Assembly: GCA_002706765.1 (NCBI GenBank)
Contig: PAJV01000066.1
Coordinates: 1 to 64,000 of the forward strand
Length of the DNA: 64,000 nucleotides
Source: Gimesia sp.
Lineage (GTDB): Bacteria > Planctomycetota > Planctomycetia > Planctomycetales > Planctomycetaceae
Direction: 5' to 3'
The notes below the pieces were generated by a model. That model searched no databases, was not told the DNA's origin, and saw only the letters and a list, made by a program, of their open reading frames with translations. Below are positions 1 to 7,199 of this stretch, piece by piece; the first letter of the stretch is position 1; each line of letters begins with the position of its first letter. Made by a program: the position numbers and the translations under genes.

Positions 1-403
1 GCTGCAGTAACAGCCAGCAAATCAACAGGGGCAGCAGACTGACCACGACAAACGCCACCCTGGTGATCGCAGCCGCAATGATCGGATCTCGGTTTCGGCG
101 GTCGGCGATTTCGCGGCGTTCTGCCTCCAGCTGATCCCGCTGGTGACCGATCTCGTTTCGCTCGGTTTGCATCTCGCGCTGCAGAGTGACCATTTCCTGT
201 CTGGCGTTGGCGTCTGCTTCCACCAGCTCGCGTGACCCCGAGGCGACTTCCTGCTGCAGTTCCGACATCCGGCGGTTTTGATCCGCCTGTCGTTCCAGTT
301 GCTGGGTGGCCAGTTCGGCCACACGGCTGTTTTCGTCAGGGCTACAGCTGACTCCGATCAGTAGGATCAGTGTCAGCGTGATTAGCAGAGTCTGTTTTTC
401 CAT
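1..403 (-). CDS. Putative lipoprotein with coiled coil and C-terminal membrane helix (3' end outside window)
   Basis: The reading frame starts at the ATG at 401-403 and stays open to the window edge, so it is truncated at its 3' end. The N-terminus is a short hydrophobic signal ending in GVSC, an imperfect lipobox, followed by acidic residues. The middle (about residues 25-105) is rich in Gln, Glu and Arg with heptad-like spacing and probably forms a coiled coil. The last visible residues, roughly 110-134, are strongly hydrophobic (VAFVVVSLLPLLICWLLL), a probable transmembrane segment. The start overlaps the upstream small membrane protein gene by about 60 bases, so the two are probably co-transcribed. 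I recognise no family and assign no function. A different-frame ORF at 22-324 is a shadow of this gene. Confidence 0.6.
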   Translation of the reverse strand, partial: MEKQTLLITLTLILLIGVSCSPDENSRVAELATQQLERQADQNRRMSELQQEVASGSRELVEADANARQEMVTLQREMQTERNEIGHQRDQLEAERREIADRRNRDPIIAAAITRVAFVVVSLLPLLICWLLLQ

Positions 404-533
404 GTGCCCTCCAGCGTTGAATCAGGTGTCTGAGAATTCCCTGTAGCGCCAGCCGCAACCGCCGTTCCTTGATCAAAGCGACGACGGACAGCAACAGAGC
501 GACAGAGACGAACGTTAAAACCATGTATTCCAA
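342..533 (-). CDS. Small single-pass membrane protein
   Basis: About 63 residues. A hydrophobic segment near the N-terminus (VLTFVSVALLLSVVALI) is followed by a basic, hydrophilic tail, suggesting an inner-membrane anchor with a cytoplasmic tail. The open frame runs further upstream (to 590), but an AAGGAG sequence at about 540-545 sits 6 nt before a TTG codon at 531-533 and about 15 nt before an ATG at 522-524, so I favour the TTG start. The 3' end overlaps the start of the downstream lipoprotein gene by about 60 bases. Function unknown; the pair may act together at the membrane. Confidence 0.5.
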   Translation of the reverse strand: MEYMVLTFVSVALLLSVVALIKERRLRLALQGILRHLIQRWRAHGKTDSANHADTDPTDRSQL

Positions 534-576
534 GCAAGGCTCCTTTCTTTCTAATAAGGGGAACTGTGTGAAAAGC

Positions 577-614
577 AAAACGCCCCGCATTCCAAAGTAA
601 TGCGAGGCGTTTTA
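577..614 (-). terminator. Intrinsic terminator-like inverted repeat
   Basis: AAAACGCC and GGCGTTTT arms extended by CGCATT/AATGCG form a long imperfect stem around a short loop. Read on the minus strand it is followed by TTTTGCTTTT. It lies about 265 nt beyond the end of the minus-strand lipoprotein gene (879-2174) and just before the small membrane protein gene, so it could end that transcript. Because both arms carry A/T runs it could act in either direction. Confidence 0.5.
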
Positions 615-878
615 ACTGATTATGTTTTTGAATTACGGGTGACGGTAAGTGACAATAGCTAAGCTGCGCACCTATTAATCATGACACGTTTCGAGCCAAA
701 ATTTAGATACAGTGTGTGAAGCCACTATGCAGAAGTAACTTTCTCAAAAGATTTCAAGTTCTGTAGCTGGAACTTAACCCACCTAAACCTGAAATGGATC
801 ACGTTTTCGTGGAACTTTATGTTCAAGAGACCATATTAAAGGTTGTCTGAGCGATTGAATGAAATTTTGAAGGGGAAT
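591..878. other. Intergenic stretch without recognised gene
   Basis: AT-rich spacer between two minus-strand genes. Apart from the inverted repeat at 577-614 I see no gene or clear site. Confidence 0.5.
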
Positions 879-2174
879 TCATTTACCAGATTCCGTATCG
901 ACATTGAGCGTCGTTTTATATTTGTAATTAGTGTAGGGAAAAGAGATTTCGAAGTCGATCCTGTCTGGATCGAAATCCAGTCCTCCCTTTGGTGTATTAA
1001 AACTCTTTGTTTCTCCTTTCATCCAGGAATCATGATTCCAGAACCAGACTTTCGATTGGTCACCTTTTCGAAATGCAACATCAACTCGACATTGGGGAAG
1101 CAAGGAAACTCCGTTTAAGGTAAGTTGAACGCCACGCTGAGTGTCCCAGACTATTCCCGCTTGATACGGTTGGTAGGAACCTTGAAAACTCAGGTCTTTA
1201 CAGATTTGAGCAATGTCTTTGTCTTTTTCCGCTCCCTGATAAACATAATGAATCTGCGTGGCAAACTGCGGTGAATAGATTGTAATGTCCAATTCTTGCA
1301 CGTGTGTGACAGTCGTCTTTTCCACTGTTCGTCCCAAGACTTCCTCTCCGCTTTGATATCGCCCCCACATGCTGGTATTAGCTGGCCATGTTTCTAGGAA
1401 ATGTACGTTTTTTCGAACCTTTCCGCTTGCCCCAGTCAATTGCACCACAATGGTACAATCTTTAAGTGTTTCCCCACGGTTCTGAAGTACAAGCCAATCA
1501 TTTGGTCCGGAGTCTCCCCAGGACTCATTAAAATCGACTACGATACGACCAGCCGAATCACTTAAGGTTGCCGAATACTTTTCAGCAACTTTGGGAAGCA
1601 ACAGTAGCGCTGCTTCAAGTTGATCGACTGCGGCAATAGCTGACTGTAATTCTACATTTAAAGCGTTCTGCTTCGCCTCTGCATCAAGGCCACGGTGATA
1701 GCTACCCAAAAAATTACCAAAGAATCCATCAAGCATCGAACCTACAAACAGTGTTCCCTCATCGGCAGGCTTTGGCAGGGCGTTCAAATTGTTAATACAT
1801 TTCAAGAATAAGGTATTCGCATTTTGGACTTGATCAGAAAGATACATAATCTCTTTATCGTTCGATTTGATCTCACGTAAGTCTAATAAGGTGGACTGTA
1901 CATCCGCCATAATTTCCGCTATCTCGCGATTATCCCGAAAATGGCCTGGATCAGATTTCATCTCCATACTGAGGTGTGAAGCAAGCACTCGGTATTCTTC
2001 AGGCAAGGGTTTACTGGAGGGGGTTGAGTTTTTAGGGAGGTTACTTGCTGTTGTGTCGCCGCCACATCCCGAAAGTGTGAGAGCCAACGGTATCACGTAT
2101 ACAAATGCAATTATTTGATTCACCGAAATGATGCTTTCGATGGTGTAGCTGATTCTCCTTGATAGTTGCAACAT
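879..2174 (-). CDS. Hypothetical lipoprotein, 431 aa
   Basis: The protein opens with a positively charged start, a hydrophobic signal and a clear lipobox (LSGC, Cys about residue 37), so it is probably a lipid-anchored exported protein. A helical, charged region (about residues 60-200) is followed by a section rich in beta-type sequence (about 200-431, many aromatic residues and short strands). I recognise no domain. The ATG start is supported by GAGGAG 8 nt upstream. It is divergent from the XRE-type regulator at 2300. Base composition is more AT-rich than the core genes later in the window, in line with an accessory region. Function not assigned. Confidence 0.75.
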   Translation of the reverse strand: MLQLSRRISYTIESIISVNQIIAFVYVIPLALTLSGCGGDTTASNLPKNSTPSSKPLPEEYRVLASHLSMEMKSDPGHFRDNREIAEIMADVQSTLLDLREIKSNDKEIMYLSDQVQNANTLFLKCINNLNALPKPADEGTLFVGSMLDGFFGNFLGSYHRGLDAEAKQNALNVELQSAIAAVDQLEAALLLLPKVAEKYSATLSDSAGRIVVDFNESWGDSGPNDWLVLQNRGETLKDCTIVVQLTGASGKVRKNVHFLETWPANTSMWGRYQSGEEVLGRTVEKTTVTHVQELDITIYSPQFATQIHYVYQGAEKDKDIAQICKDLSFQGSYQPYQAGIVWDTQRGVQLTLNGVSLLPQCRVDVAFRKGDQSKVWFWNHDSWMKGETKSFNTPKGGLDFDPDRIDFEISFPYTNYKYKTTLNVDTESGK

Positions 2175-2233
2175 TGATTTTCTCCTCTTTTAATGGCGAA
2201 TGTTTTTGAATACCTGCACTCTGATTGTCCAAG

Positions 2234-2260
2234 TTTACACTCAATAATGATACTTATAAT
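2234..2260 (+). promoter_or_regulatory. Candidate promoter of the XRE regulator gene
   Basis: A consensus -10 (TATAAT, 2255-2260) lies 40 nt before the ATG at 2300, with TTTACA at 2234-2239 as a possible -35 at short (15 nt) spacing. It is in the divergent gap with the lipoprotein gene. Confidence 0.4.
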
Positions 2261-2299
2261 CCGTGGTGTTATCGTCATTGTCAAGTGTTAAATGCTCGT

Positions 2300-2521
2300 A
2301 TGACTAAACGAGCAGACATATTGATGAGATTTGGAAAGCGAGTCCGCAAACTGCGCAAAGAGCAAGGCTACTCTCAAGAGAATTTTGCTTATGCCTGTGA
2401 GCTGGACCGGACTTACGTCGGCGGGATCGAACGGGGGGAACGAAATCTTTCATTACGGAATATCGAACGGATCGCCGATACACTCGAAATCAGCCTGGCA
2501 GAACTGATGGATGGGGTTTGA
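2300..2521 (+). CDS. XRE-family (HTH_3) transcriptional regulator
   Basis: A 73-residue DNA-binding protein made almost entirely of one Cro/C1-type helix-turn-helix: [21 protein letters not shown], then [16 protein letters not shown], then [16 protein letters not shown]. This is the compact form seen in restriction-modification controllers and in repressors of mobile elements. The open frame extends upstream to a TTG at 2225, but the segment before the ATG at 2300 is not HTH-like; a shorter start at 2324 is also possible. It is divergent from the lipoprotein gene and followed by an intrinsic terminator at 2552-2586. Its target is unknown; it could control the island, but nothing in the sequence proves this. 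Confidence 0.8.
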   Translation: MTKRADILMRFGKRVRKLRKEQGYSQENFAYACELDRTYVGGIERGERNLSLRNIERIADTLEISLAELMDGV

Positions 2522-2527
2522 GGGAGT

Positions 2528-2842
2528 TTAGACCTCTGGTTCAGCAACCAGGACGACTCCCAGTTGGTCAGAGTCGTCGTTTTTTTCCAGTATTGCATCT
2601 GCCGGGTTTTCAAACAGACGGGGATTCTTTACCGTTGTCGCATCATGCTGGCATACAGCATACCGTAGTCGCGCTGTCAGAAGCTGAGTCTGCAGCCGTT
2701 GGATATCTTCCTGCTCCCATTTCTGATTTACTGCGGGATCACCGGCATAAATTGTGAGCAGATTTGAATCTTCGAGATCCATTTCTTCACACCAGAACTG
2801 CAGGGCAGCTCTGATCAACATGATTTCTTGTCTCGTTAGCAT
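2528..2842 (-). CDS. Small hypothetical protein, 104 aa
   Basis: The start is supported by AAAGGAG 6-7 nt before the ATG (2840-2842). The first third (MLTRQEIMLIRAALQFW) is amphipathic and helical; the rest is mixed with an acidic C-terminus. No recognisable domain. The start overlaps the stop of the upstream 86-codon frame by 7 nt, suggesting translational coupling. Its 3' codons overlap the hairpin that terminates the convergent XRE gene, so one DNA stretch serves as coding sequence on one strand and terminator on the other. Third gene of a run of small minus-strand genes (3244 to 2528). Confidence 0.65.
   Translation of the reverse strand: MLTRQEIMLIRAALQFWCEEMDLEDSNLLTIYAGDPAVNQKWEQEDIQRLQTQLLTARLRYAVCQHDATTVKNPRLFENPADAILEKNDDSDQLGVVLVAEPEV
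2552..2586 (+). terminator. Intrinsic terminator of the XRE regulator
   Basis: GACGACTC (2552-2559) and GAGTCGTC (2571-2578) form a perfect 8-bp stem around an 11-nt loop, followed by GTTTTTTT. It is 30 nt after the XRE stop codon and lies inside the 3' end of the convergent gene 2528-2842. Confidence 0.8.
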
Positions 2843-3096
2843 TGATCTCCTTTCTTGACTTTATCAATTCGATCAAAGAGGATTTGTGTGTTTTCCCCTG
2901 GAATGAACTGGGAGGCTGGCTGCCACAATGATGAAGTTCGGATTTGCCGATGGCTGGTATCAATGCATTGGATTTTACAGTTGTTTCCACTGACCCTAAG
3001 TTTTGACATGTTTGTTGCATCGTCAATACACCTTAGTTTCGATTTGCTATTTTTAGATCGGCTTATCCGCTGAACCTGTGGCATCCCTGGCATCAA
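2836..3096 (-). CDS. Small hypothetical protein, up to 86 aa
   Basis: Open frame with an uncertain start: no good ribosome-binding site precedes the first start codons, and an internal ATG at 3007-3009 would give 57 residues. The C-terminal half (SSLWQPASQFIPGENTQILF, then DRIDKVKK) looks protein-like and Cys-containing, but I recognise no family. It overlaps the next gene by 7 nt, with that gene's ribosome-binding site inside its last codons. The upstream neighbour (3053-3244) overlaps it only if the long start is used. A competing frame at 2787-3026 is less protein-like. Confidence 0.4.
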   Translation of the reverse strand: MMPGMPQVQRISRSKNSKSKLRCIDDATNMSKLRVSGNNCKIQCIDTSHRQIRTSSLWQPASQFIPGENTQILFDRIDKVKKGDQC

Positions 3097-3244
3097 AATC
3101 TGCTGGATGTTGGTTTTTCAACCAGATACGAGCAATCAGGTGCCCAATCAACTGAGCCAGTTCTTGACGCCTGTCAACAAGATCATTCTTGACTCCCGGC
3201 TCTGCAGATTTGACTTGGGATGTAGAATGTATCTTCTGTTTCAT
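3053..3244 (-). CDS. Small hypothetical protein, 63 aa
   Basis: The start is well supported: AAGGAGAT lies 5-8 nt before the ATG at 3242-3244. The sequence has a polar N-terminus then a helical segment (RRQELAQLIGHLIARIWL). It is a charged soluble protein with no recognised domain. It lies just downstream of the terminator that follows the serine recombinase, and is first in a run of three small genes on the same strand. Small genes of this kind are common beside integrases in mobile elements; that role is inference. Confidence 0.6.
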   Translation of the reverse strand: MKQKIHSTSQVKSAEPGVKNDLVDRRQELAQLIGHLIARIWLKNQHPADFDARDATGSADKPI

Positions 3245-3271
3245 TCACATCTCCTTTTTACATGAATACAT

Positions 3272-3309
3272 AAAAAAAGCCCGATAAGAAATGAAATCCA
3301 ATATCGGGC
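3272..3309 (-). terminator. Intrinsic terminator after the serine recombinase gene
   Basis: On the minus strand GCCCGATA pairs with TATCGGGC (arms 3279-3286 and 3302-3309), followed by a run of seven T. It is 90 nt beyond the recombinase stop and just before the small gene at 3244. Confidence 0.85.
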
Positions 3310-3398
3310 AAGTTCAACACGAAATGTCACAGTGCGACCAGCGGCCGCAAAAACATCTTTCTATAAATTCTCCTTTCTAAGAATCAGCTGGGCACATA

Positions 3399-5801
3399 TC
3401 AGTTTTTAGAATTGCCATTCACCGGCTCACCAGACCGTGCATTACCGCGTCGTGAGCGACCGTCTGGCATGGTTTCTCCCAATTCGGCGTAAAACTTCCT
3501 CAGCGCTAGTGTCAGGCCTCGTGGGCCGTAATCAAAGTCGGGTGCCATATCCTTAATAAGTATACCTTGTTCATAAAGCTCCTTTGCTTTTGATAATGTT
3601 TTTTTACGACGGTCGTCCGCCGTGGGAACGGGAAGGTTTCGTGAAGTATGCCACCATGAAATCGCTTTACCGATGATAGTATCATTCGTCTTCAGTTTTC
3701 TGGCGATCACAAGATAAGGCAGCCCCTGATCTGCCAACTGCACAGCTTCATCGGCCAGTTGCCGGTAAAGCGGCAACTTATCCTGTTTATTAGGCAGTTG
3801 CTTACGACGTCGACGTCCGTCAGGGACAGGCAGTCCGCGAGACCGAAACCAGTGCTTGATAAGAACCGTAATGTAACTACGTGACTTACCCATCTCTTTG
3901 GCTATCTGCTTACAGAGCAGCCCCTCATCAGAGAGGGCCTTTGCTGCTTCAGCCTGTCTATCGATCAGCTTTTCTGCTTTATAGTCGATAATCACTTCTT
4001 TGCCCTGCCGCTGTTCTGCATCGGCAGTCATACCTGTCAGCTGACTGGAGACGGCAGAAACTACATCCACAACGAACCGGCCCTGTAACCACCCTTTATT
4101 CTGTCTGCGCTCCCCCATCTGATATAGGTCTATTTGACCTCCAGTCAGCAGATCGATGATACGGCGGGCGATTCGGAAATCAGATTCATCTTCAGAAAAT
4201 GAAGCGGATGCGATTAAATTGCCAAATTCATCAAGTAAAGCAGTGACATCCTCAGCTGTCGGTACAACGACACCTTGAGTTTGTGCTGTTTCCAGGGAAG
4301 CCAGTTCTACTGAAACAGCCGAGTACTGGCCCCGTAGCTCTTTCAGAAGCAGTTCTGTCTGTTTCTGCTCTGCTGGTGATTCACCTGGAGAACGACGATT
4401 GAACTCAATTTTACTCATCAGCTTTTTCGCTTCAGAGCGTAATTGACTTAAACGTTCTGGATCAGGCTTTTGAACCGATTCAGCCGCCTGCTGACAGGCA
4501 ACGATGATTTCCAGCACCAGCTCAGAATCAGATCGGATCAATTCTACAAGTTTTTCACACGTTAATTGTAACGCAAGCTCCCGGTTGAGATGCGTATATA
4601 GGGGGCGATCCTCAGCTTTAGTAGCACGACATAATGGACAAAGCAGGCTCCGGCCGTATGGGCCCCCTACGACGAGCTTACGACCATGCTCAGGGCAAAC
4701 AAAAAGTTGCCGTAACAAACGCGGCCTTGCCTCTTGAACTTTACCCAAGGGCTTTCGACCGGATTTTTGCTTTTCGTTTGCCAGAAGGTCCTGGACCCGG
4801 TACCACTGCTCGTCTGAAATGATCCGTAGATATTCAAACTGCTGTGACTTGAGGGGCTCATCGCGTTCGACCTGTTTGGCATAATCCTTTTTGCTCAACC
4901 ATTCGGTCTCTTTTGCACCATAACACCAAAATCCCCGGTAGGCTGGACGCATCAAATGCTTTCGTACCAGCTCATGCGTCCAGATGCCTGTTAAGGATTT
5001 ATTGGGAGCAGGTGCATTGGGATCACCATTCAGGTCTTGAGCAATACGGTCCATACTTTTACCTGCCACATACCAATCAAAGATTTTTTTGATCCAGGGG
5101 GCCGTTTCTGGATCTATGACTATCTTCTGTCGCGGTCGCTTTTGTTTGGTAAATTGACCTGGAACATCTTGCCCCGTATAACCCAACGAAAGTGAAGTAC
5201 AGACCATCCCTTGCAGAAACAAAGTCTCATGTGCTGCCTGTATATGAGCGCTATGCATTCCTGCATAGATTTCATCCAGAAAAGAGTACATCTGGAGCAT
5301 CATTCTCCAGTTATCTCCATCTGCTGTGTCCAGTCCCGACTTCACAAAAATGGCACGAAGCCCGCGTTCTACCAGTTCTTCTTCAACAAACTGCATTGAT
5401 TTGTAGTTTTTGCGATACAGCCGGGACGTCGTAAATACCAGGAGAACTTCGAACTCTTTATTTTCAATGGCCTCTTTTAGCTGGTTAAACCCGGAACGGC
5501 GTTCTTTCTTGCCGCTCACAGCCAAATCATAGAAGATTTTTTCGCGTGGTATGAAAATTCCAGCTTTGATCGCTGCCTCAAAGATAACGCGAATCTGATC
5601 AGCAATCGATTCCTGAAAGCGGGAAGAAAATCTCGCATAAGCGGCCCCTATCGATTCTGCTTGTTTGCGAGGAAGTTTGGCGTGGTATTCTGCCACGATC
5701 GCATCAATTTCTCCCGCTGTCTTAAGTACTAAATCCTCGCGTTCTTGAGCAATCTGCTCACGTGTCCGAGTTACCTTAGTTTTGTAGTTTGGCTTTAACA
5801 T
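3399..5801 (-). CDS. Large serine recombinase with triple C-terminal HTH repeats
   Basis: Site-specific recombinase of about 800 residues. After an unusual ~50-residue N-terminal extension comes the resolvase fold: AAYARFSSRFQES (Arg57 and nucleophile Ser59/Ser60), then the FTTSRLYRK motif and an E-helix region to about residue 200. A recombinase domain follows (about 205-330; FDWYVAGKSMDRIAQDLN), then a zinc-ribbon (CPEH ... CPLC) and a coiled coil near 450-520. The last ~160 residues hold three similar blocks of the form 'GLxxxxIAxxxxxxxxxIxxxIxxWxxxRxLPVPdgRxRRK'. The frame is open to 5846, but AAGGAG 9 nt before the ATG at 5799-5801 fixes the start. The family cuts and rejoins DNA through a phosphoserine bond, as in phage and element integrases; the partner att sites are not identified. 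A TGTCGCA-type operator precedes it at 5915. Confidence 0.9.
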   Translation of the reverse strand: MLKPNYKTKVTRTREQIAQEREDLVLKTAGEIDAIVAEYHAKLPRKQAESIGAAYARFSSRFQESIADQIRVIFEAAIKAGIFIPREKIFYDLAVSGKKERRSGFNQLKEAIENKEFEVLLVFTTSRLYRKNYKSMQFVEEELVERGLRAIFVKSGLDTADGDNWRMMLQMYSFLDEIYAGMHSAHIQAAHETLFLQGMVCTSLSLGYTGQDVPGQFTKQKRPRQKIVIDPETAPWIKKIFDWYVAGKSMDRIAQDLNGDPNAPAPNKSLTGIWTHELVRKHLMRPAYRGFWCYGAKETEWLSKKDYAKQVERDEPLKSQQFEYLRIISDEQWYRVQDLLANEKQKSGRKPLGKVQEARPRLLRQLFVCPEHGRKLVVGGPYGRSLLCPLCRATKAEDRPLYTHLNRELALQLTCEKLVELIRSDSELVLEIIVACQQAAESVQKPDPERLSQLRSEAKKLMSKIEFNRRSPGESPAEQKQTELLLKELRGQYSAVSVELASLETAQTQGVVVPTAEDVTALLDEFGNLIASASFSEDESDFRIARRIIDLLTGGQIDLYQMGERRQNKGWLQGRFVVDVVSAVSSQLTGMTADAEQRQGKEVIIDYKAEKLIDRQAEAAKALSDEGLLCKQIAKEMGKSRSYITVLIKHWFRSRGLPVPDGRRRRKQLPNKQDKLPLYRQLADEAVQLADQGLPYLVIARKLKTNDTIIGKAISWWHTSRNLPVPTADDRRKKTLSKAKELYEQGILIKDMAPDFDYGPRGLTLALRKFYAELGETMPDGRSRRGNARSGEPVNGNSKN

Positions 5802-5849
5802 GAAAGCACTCCTTAAAAGAGGTTTTGCCACCCAGCCAACAGACATATT

Positions 5850-5866
5850 TCTTCGAACGTCGAAGA
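5850..5866. promoter_or_regulatory. Short palindrome upstream of the serine recombinase
   Basis: TCTTCGA and TCGAAGA are perfect 7-bp arms around ACG, about 50 nt upstream of the recombinase start on the minus strand. The position fits an operator near the promoter; no binding protein is known. Confidence 0.35.
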
Positions 5867-5914
5867 CTTCAAATACAAGTCGCAGGTGGTACGAGTGCTG
5901 AGCATAAAAATGGA

Positions 5915-5945
5915 ATGTCGCACAATTGTCGCAGCGTGCGACATT
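5915..5945 (-). promoter_or_regulatory. TGTCGCA operator cluster, copy 1
   Basis: Three units of TGTCGCA: two direct (5916-5922 and 5927-5933) and one inverted (5937-5943), 114-130 nt upstream of the serine recombinase start. Read on the minus strand it is TGTCGC, four bases, then TGCGACAATTGTGCGAC. The same arrangement, differing only in the four middle bases, occurs at 10470-10495 upstream of the excisionase-like gene. It may be a shared repressor operator or a recombinase/accessory-protein binding site. Confidence 0.6.
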
Positions 5946-6329
5946 GAAAGAAAAAATGGCGGGACCGTAGAAAATTTTTCGAAAACCAGAAAAAGCCCGT
6001 ACTATCCTTCACCGATGGGAGCGGTTTTCGCTAACGGGCGCCCTGTAATCGAGCAGTCAGGACGATGAAATGGCCATAGAATAGCGTCCTGAATGCTAAA
6101 TATTCCCTATTTATTGAACTAAACCGCTTCGCGGTAGGCCTGGGATCGGCAACTGTGATTGATCCTTCCGCTGAGGGCTCGTCCCCCCGGACCGTAAAGC
6201 ACACGTAGGTACCCAGGTCCGTCTGTACGGCCTGTTCCGAATATTCCGATTTGCGCTTCCGCCATTTGTGAGGCATAGTTTCAGTACCTTCCCGGTCTCT
6301 GAAATCTCTGTTTCACGAAAGGTCCAGTG

Positions 6330-7199
6330 ATGACTCCACTGCGGCAGCGCATGATCGAGGACATGGAACTGCGGAACCTGTCTCCGAAAACGATCAATCT
6401 TTACGTCGACAACATATCCCGCTTTGCCCGGCACTTCGGTAAAAGCCCGGAAGTCCTGGGACCAGAGGCCATCCGGACTTATCTGCTGTATCTGGTCCAG
6501 GAACGGCAAGTCGCCTGGGGAACCTATAAGCAGGTGTTGGCCTCGCTACGGTTCCTGTATCGGAACACGCTCCAACGCGGCGAGATCGTGCACGACATTC
6601 GCTGCCCCCGGCCCGAACGGCATTTACCGGAAGTGCTGAGTCTTGACGAGGTCCGTCGCTTCTTTCAGGCGGTGCACTCCTTCAAGCACCGCACCATCCT
6701 GATGACGGCCTACGCGTCGGGATTGCGGATTTCCGAGGCAGTGCGTCTGCGGGTGTGCGACATTGACAGCCAGCGGATGGTGATTCGCATCGTGCAGGGC
6801 AAGGGAAACAAAGATCGCTACACGCTGCTCTCACCCCTGTTGCTGCAAATGCTGCGGCACTACTGGTGGGCCGCCCGTCCGGACGACTGGCTGTTTCTCA
6901 GTCCTTCACGGGTCAAGCCGATCGCCGTATCAACGGTGCAACAGGTCTGCCGGGATGCACGCAACGAAGCCGGCCTGGACAAAGCCGTCACGCCGCACAT
7001 GCTGCGTCACAGTTTTGCCACCCATCTACTCGAAGCCGGTACGGAACTGCGAGTCATCCAGGAACTCCTGGGACACGCCAGTCAGCGGACTACTGCGATC
7101 TACACGCACGTTTCCACGCACCTGATCGGCCGCACCCGCAGTCCCCTGGAAATGCTCTACGAGCAGGACCAGGCAGACACACCACAGGAGGACGCATGA
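6330..7199 (+). CDS. Tyrosine recombinase (XerD-like) of the IS91-type element
   Basis: About 289 residues with an N-terminal SAM-like core-binding domain (LRQRMIEDMELRNLSPKTINLY) and a catalytic domain holding the family residues: Arg in SGLRISEAVRL, the Lys of VQGKGNKDR, HMLRHSFATHLLEAG, GHAS, and the nucleophile Tyr in TTAIYTHVS. Such genes are known companions of some IS91-family transposases. A GTG at 6327 immediately precedes the ATG at 6330; GAAAGG 7 nt upstream favours the ATG. It overlaps the transposase gene by 4 nt (ATGA), so the two are translationally coupled. Intact by all visible criteria. Confidence 0.88.
   Translation: MTPLRQRMIEDMELRNLSPKTINLYVDNISRFARHFGKSPEVLGPEAIRTYLLYLVQERQVAWGTYKQVLASLRFLYRNTLQRGEIVHDIRCPRPERHLPEVLSLDEVRRFFQAVHSFKHRTILMTAYASGLRISEAVRLRVCDIDSQRMVIRIVQGKGNKDRYTLLSPLLLQMLRHYWWAARPDDWLFLSPSRVKPIAVSTVQQVCRDARNEAGLDKAVTPHMLRHSFATHLLEAGTELRVIQELLGHASQRTTAIYTHVSTHLIGRTRSPLEMLYEQDQADTPQEDA

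Larger units (their letters stand above)
5802..6329. other. Gap between serine recombinase and IS91-type element
   Basis: Contains the palindrome 5850-5866, the TGTCGCA cluster 5915-5945, a weak minus-strand hairpin (GCCCGT/ACGGGC arms at 5995-6000 and 6034-6039, with T-run on the minus strand) and, from about 6120, the GC-rich left end of the IS91-type element. Short ORFs on both strands here (5886-6068, 6031-6276) have no convincing start or composition. Confidence 0.5.

Noticed and set aside
2787-3026. 79-codon frame overlapping the small gene 2836-3096
   Set aside because: Different frame with less protein-like sequence and poor coupling to its neighbours.
6031-6276. 81-codon minus-strand ORF spanning the left end of the IS element
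   Set aside because: Crosses the likely IS border and has no ribosome-binding site; probably chance.
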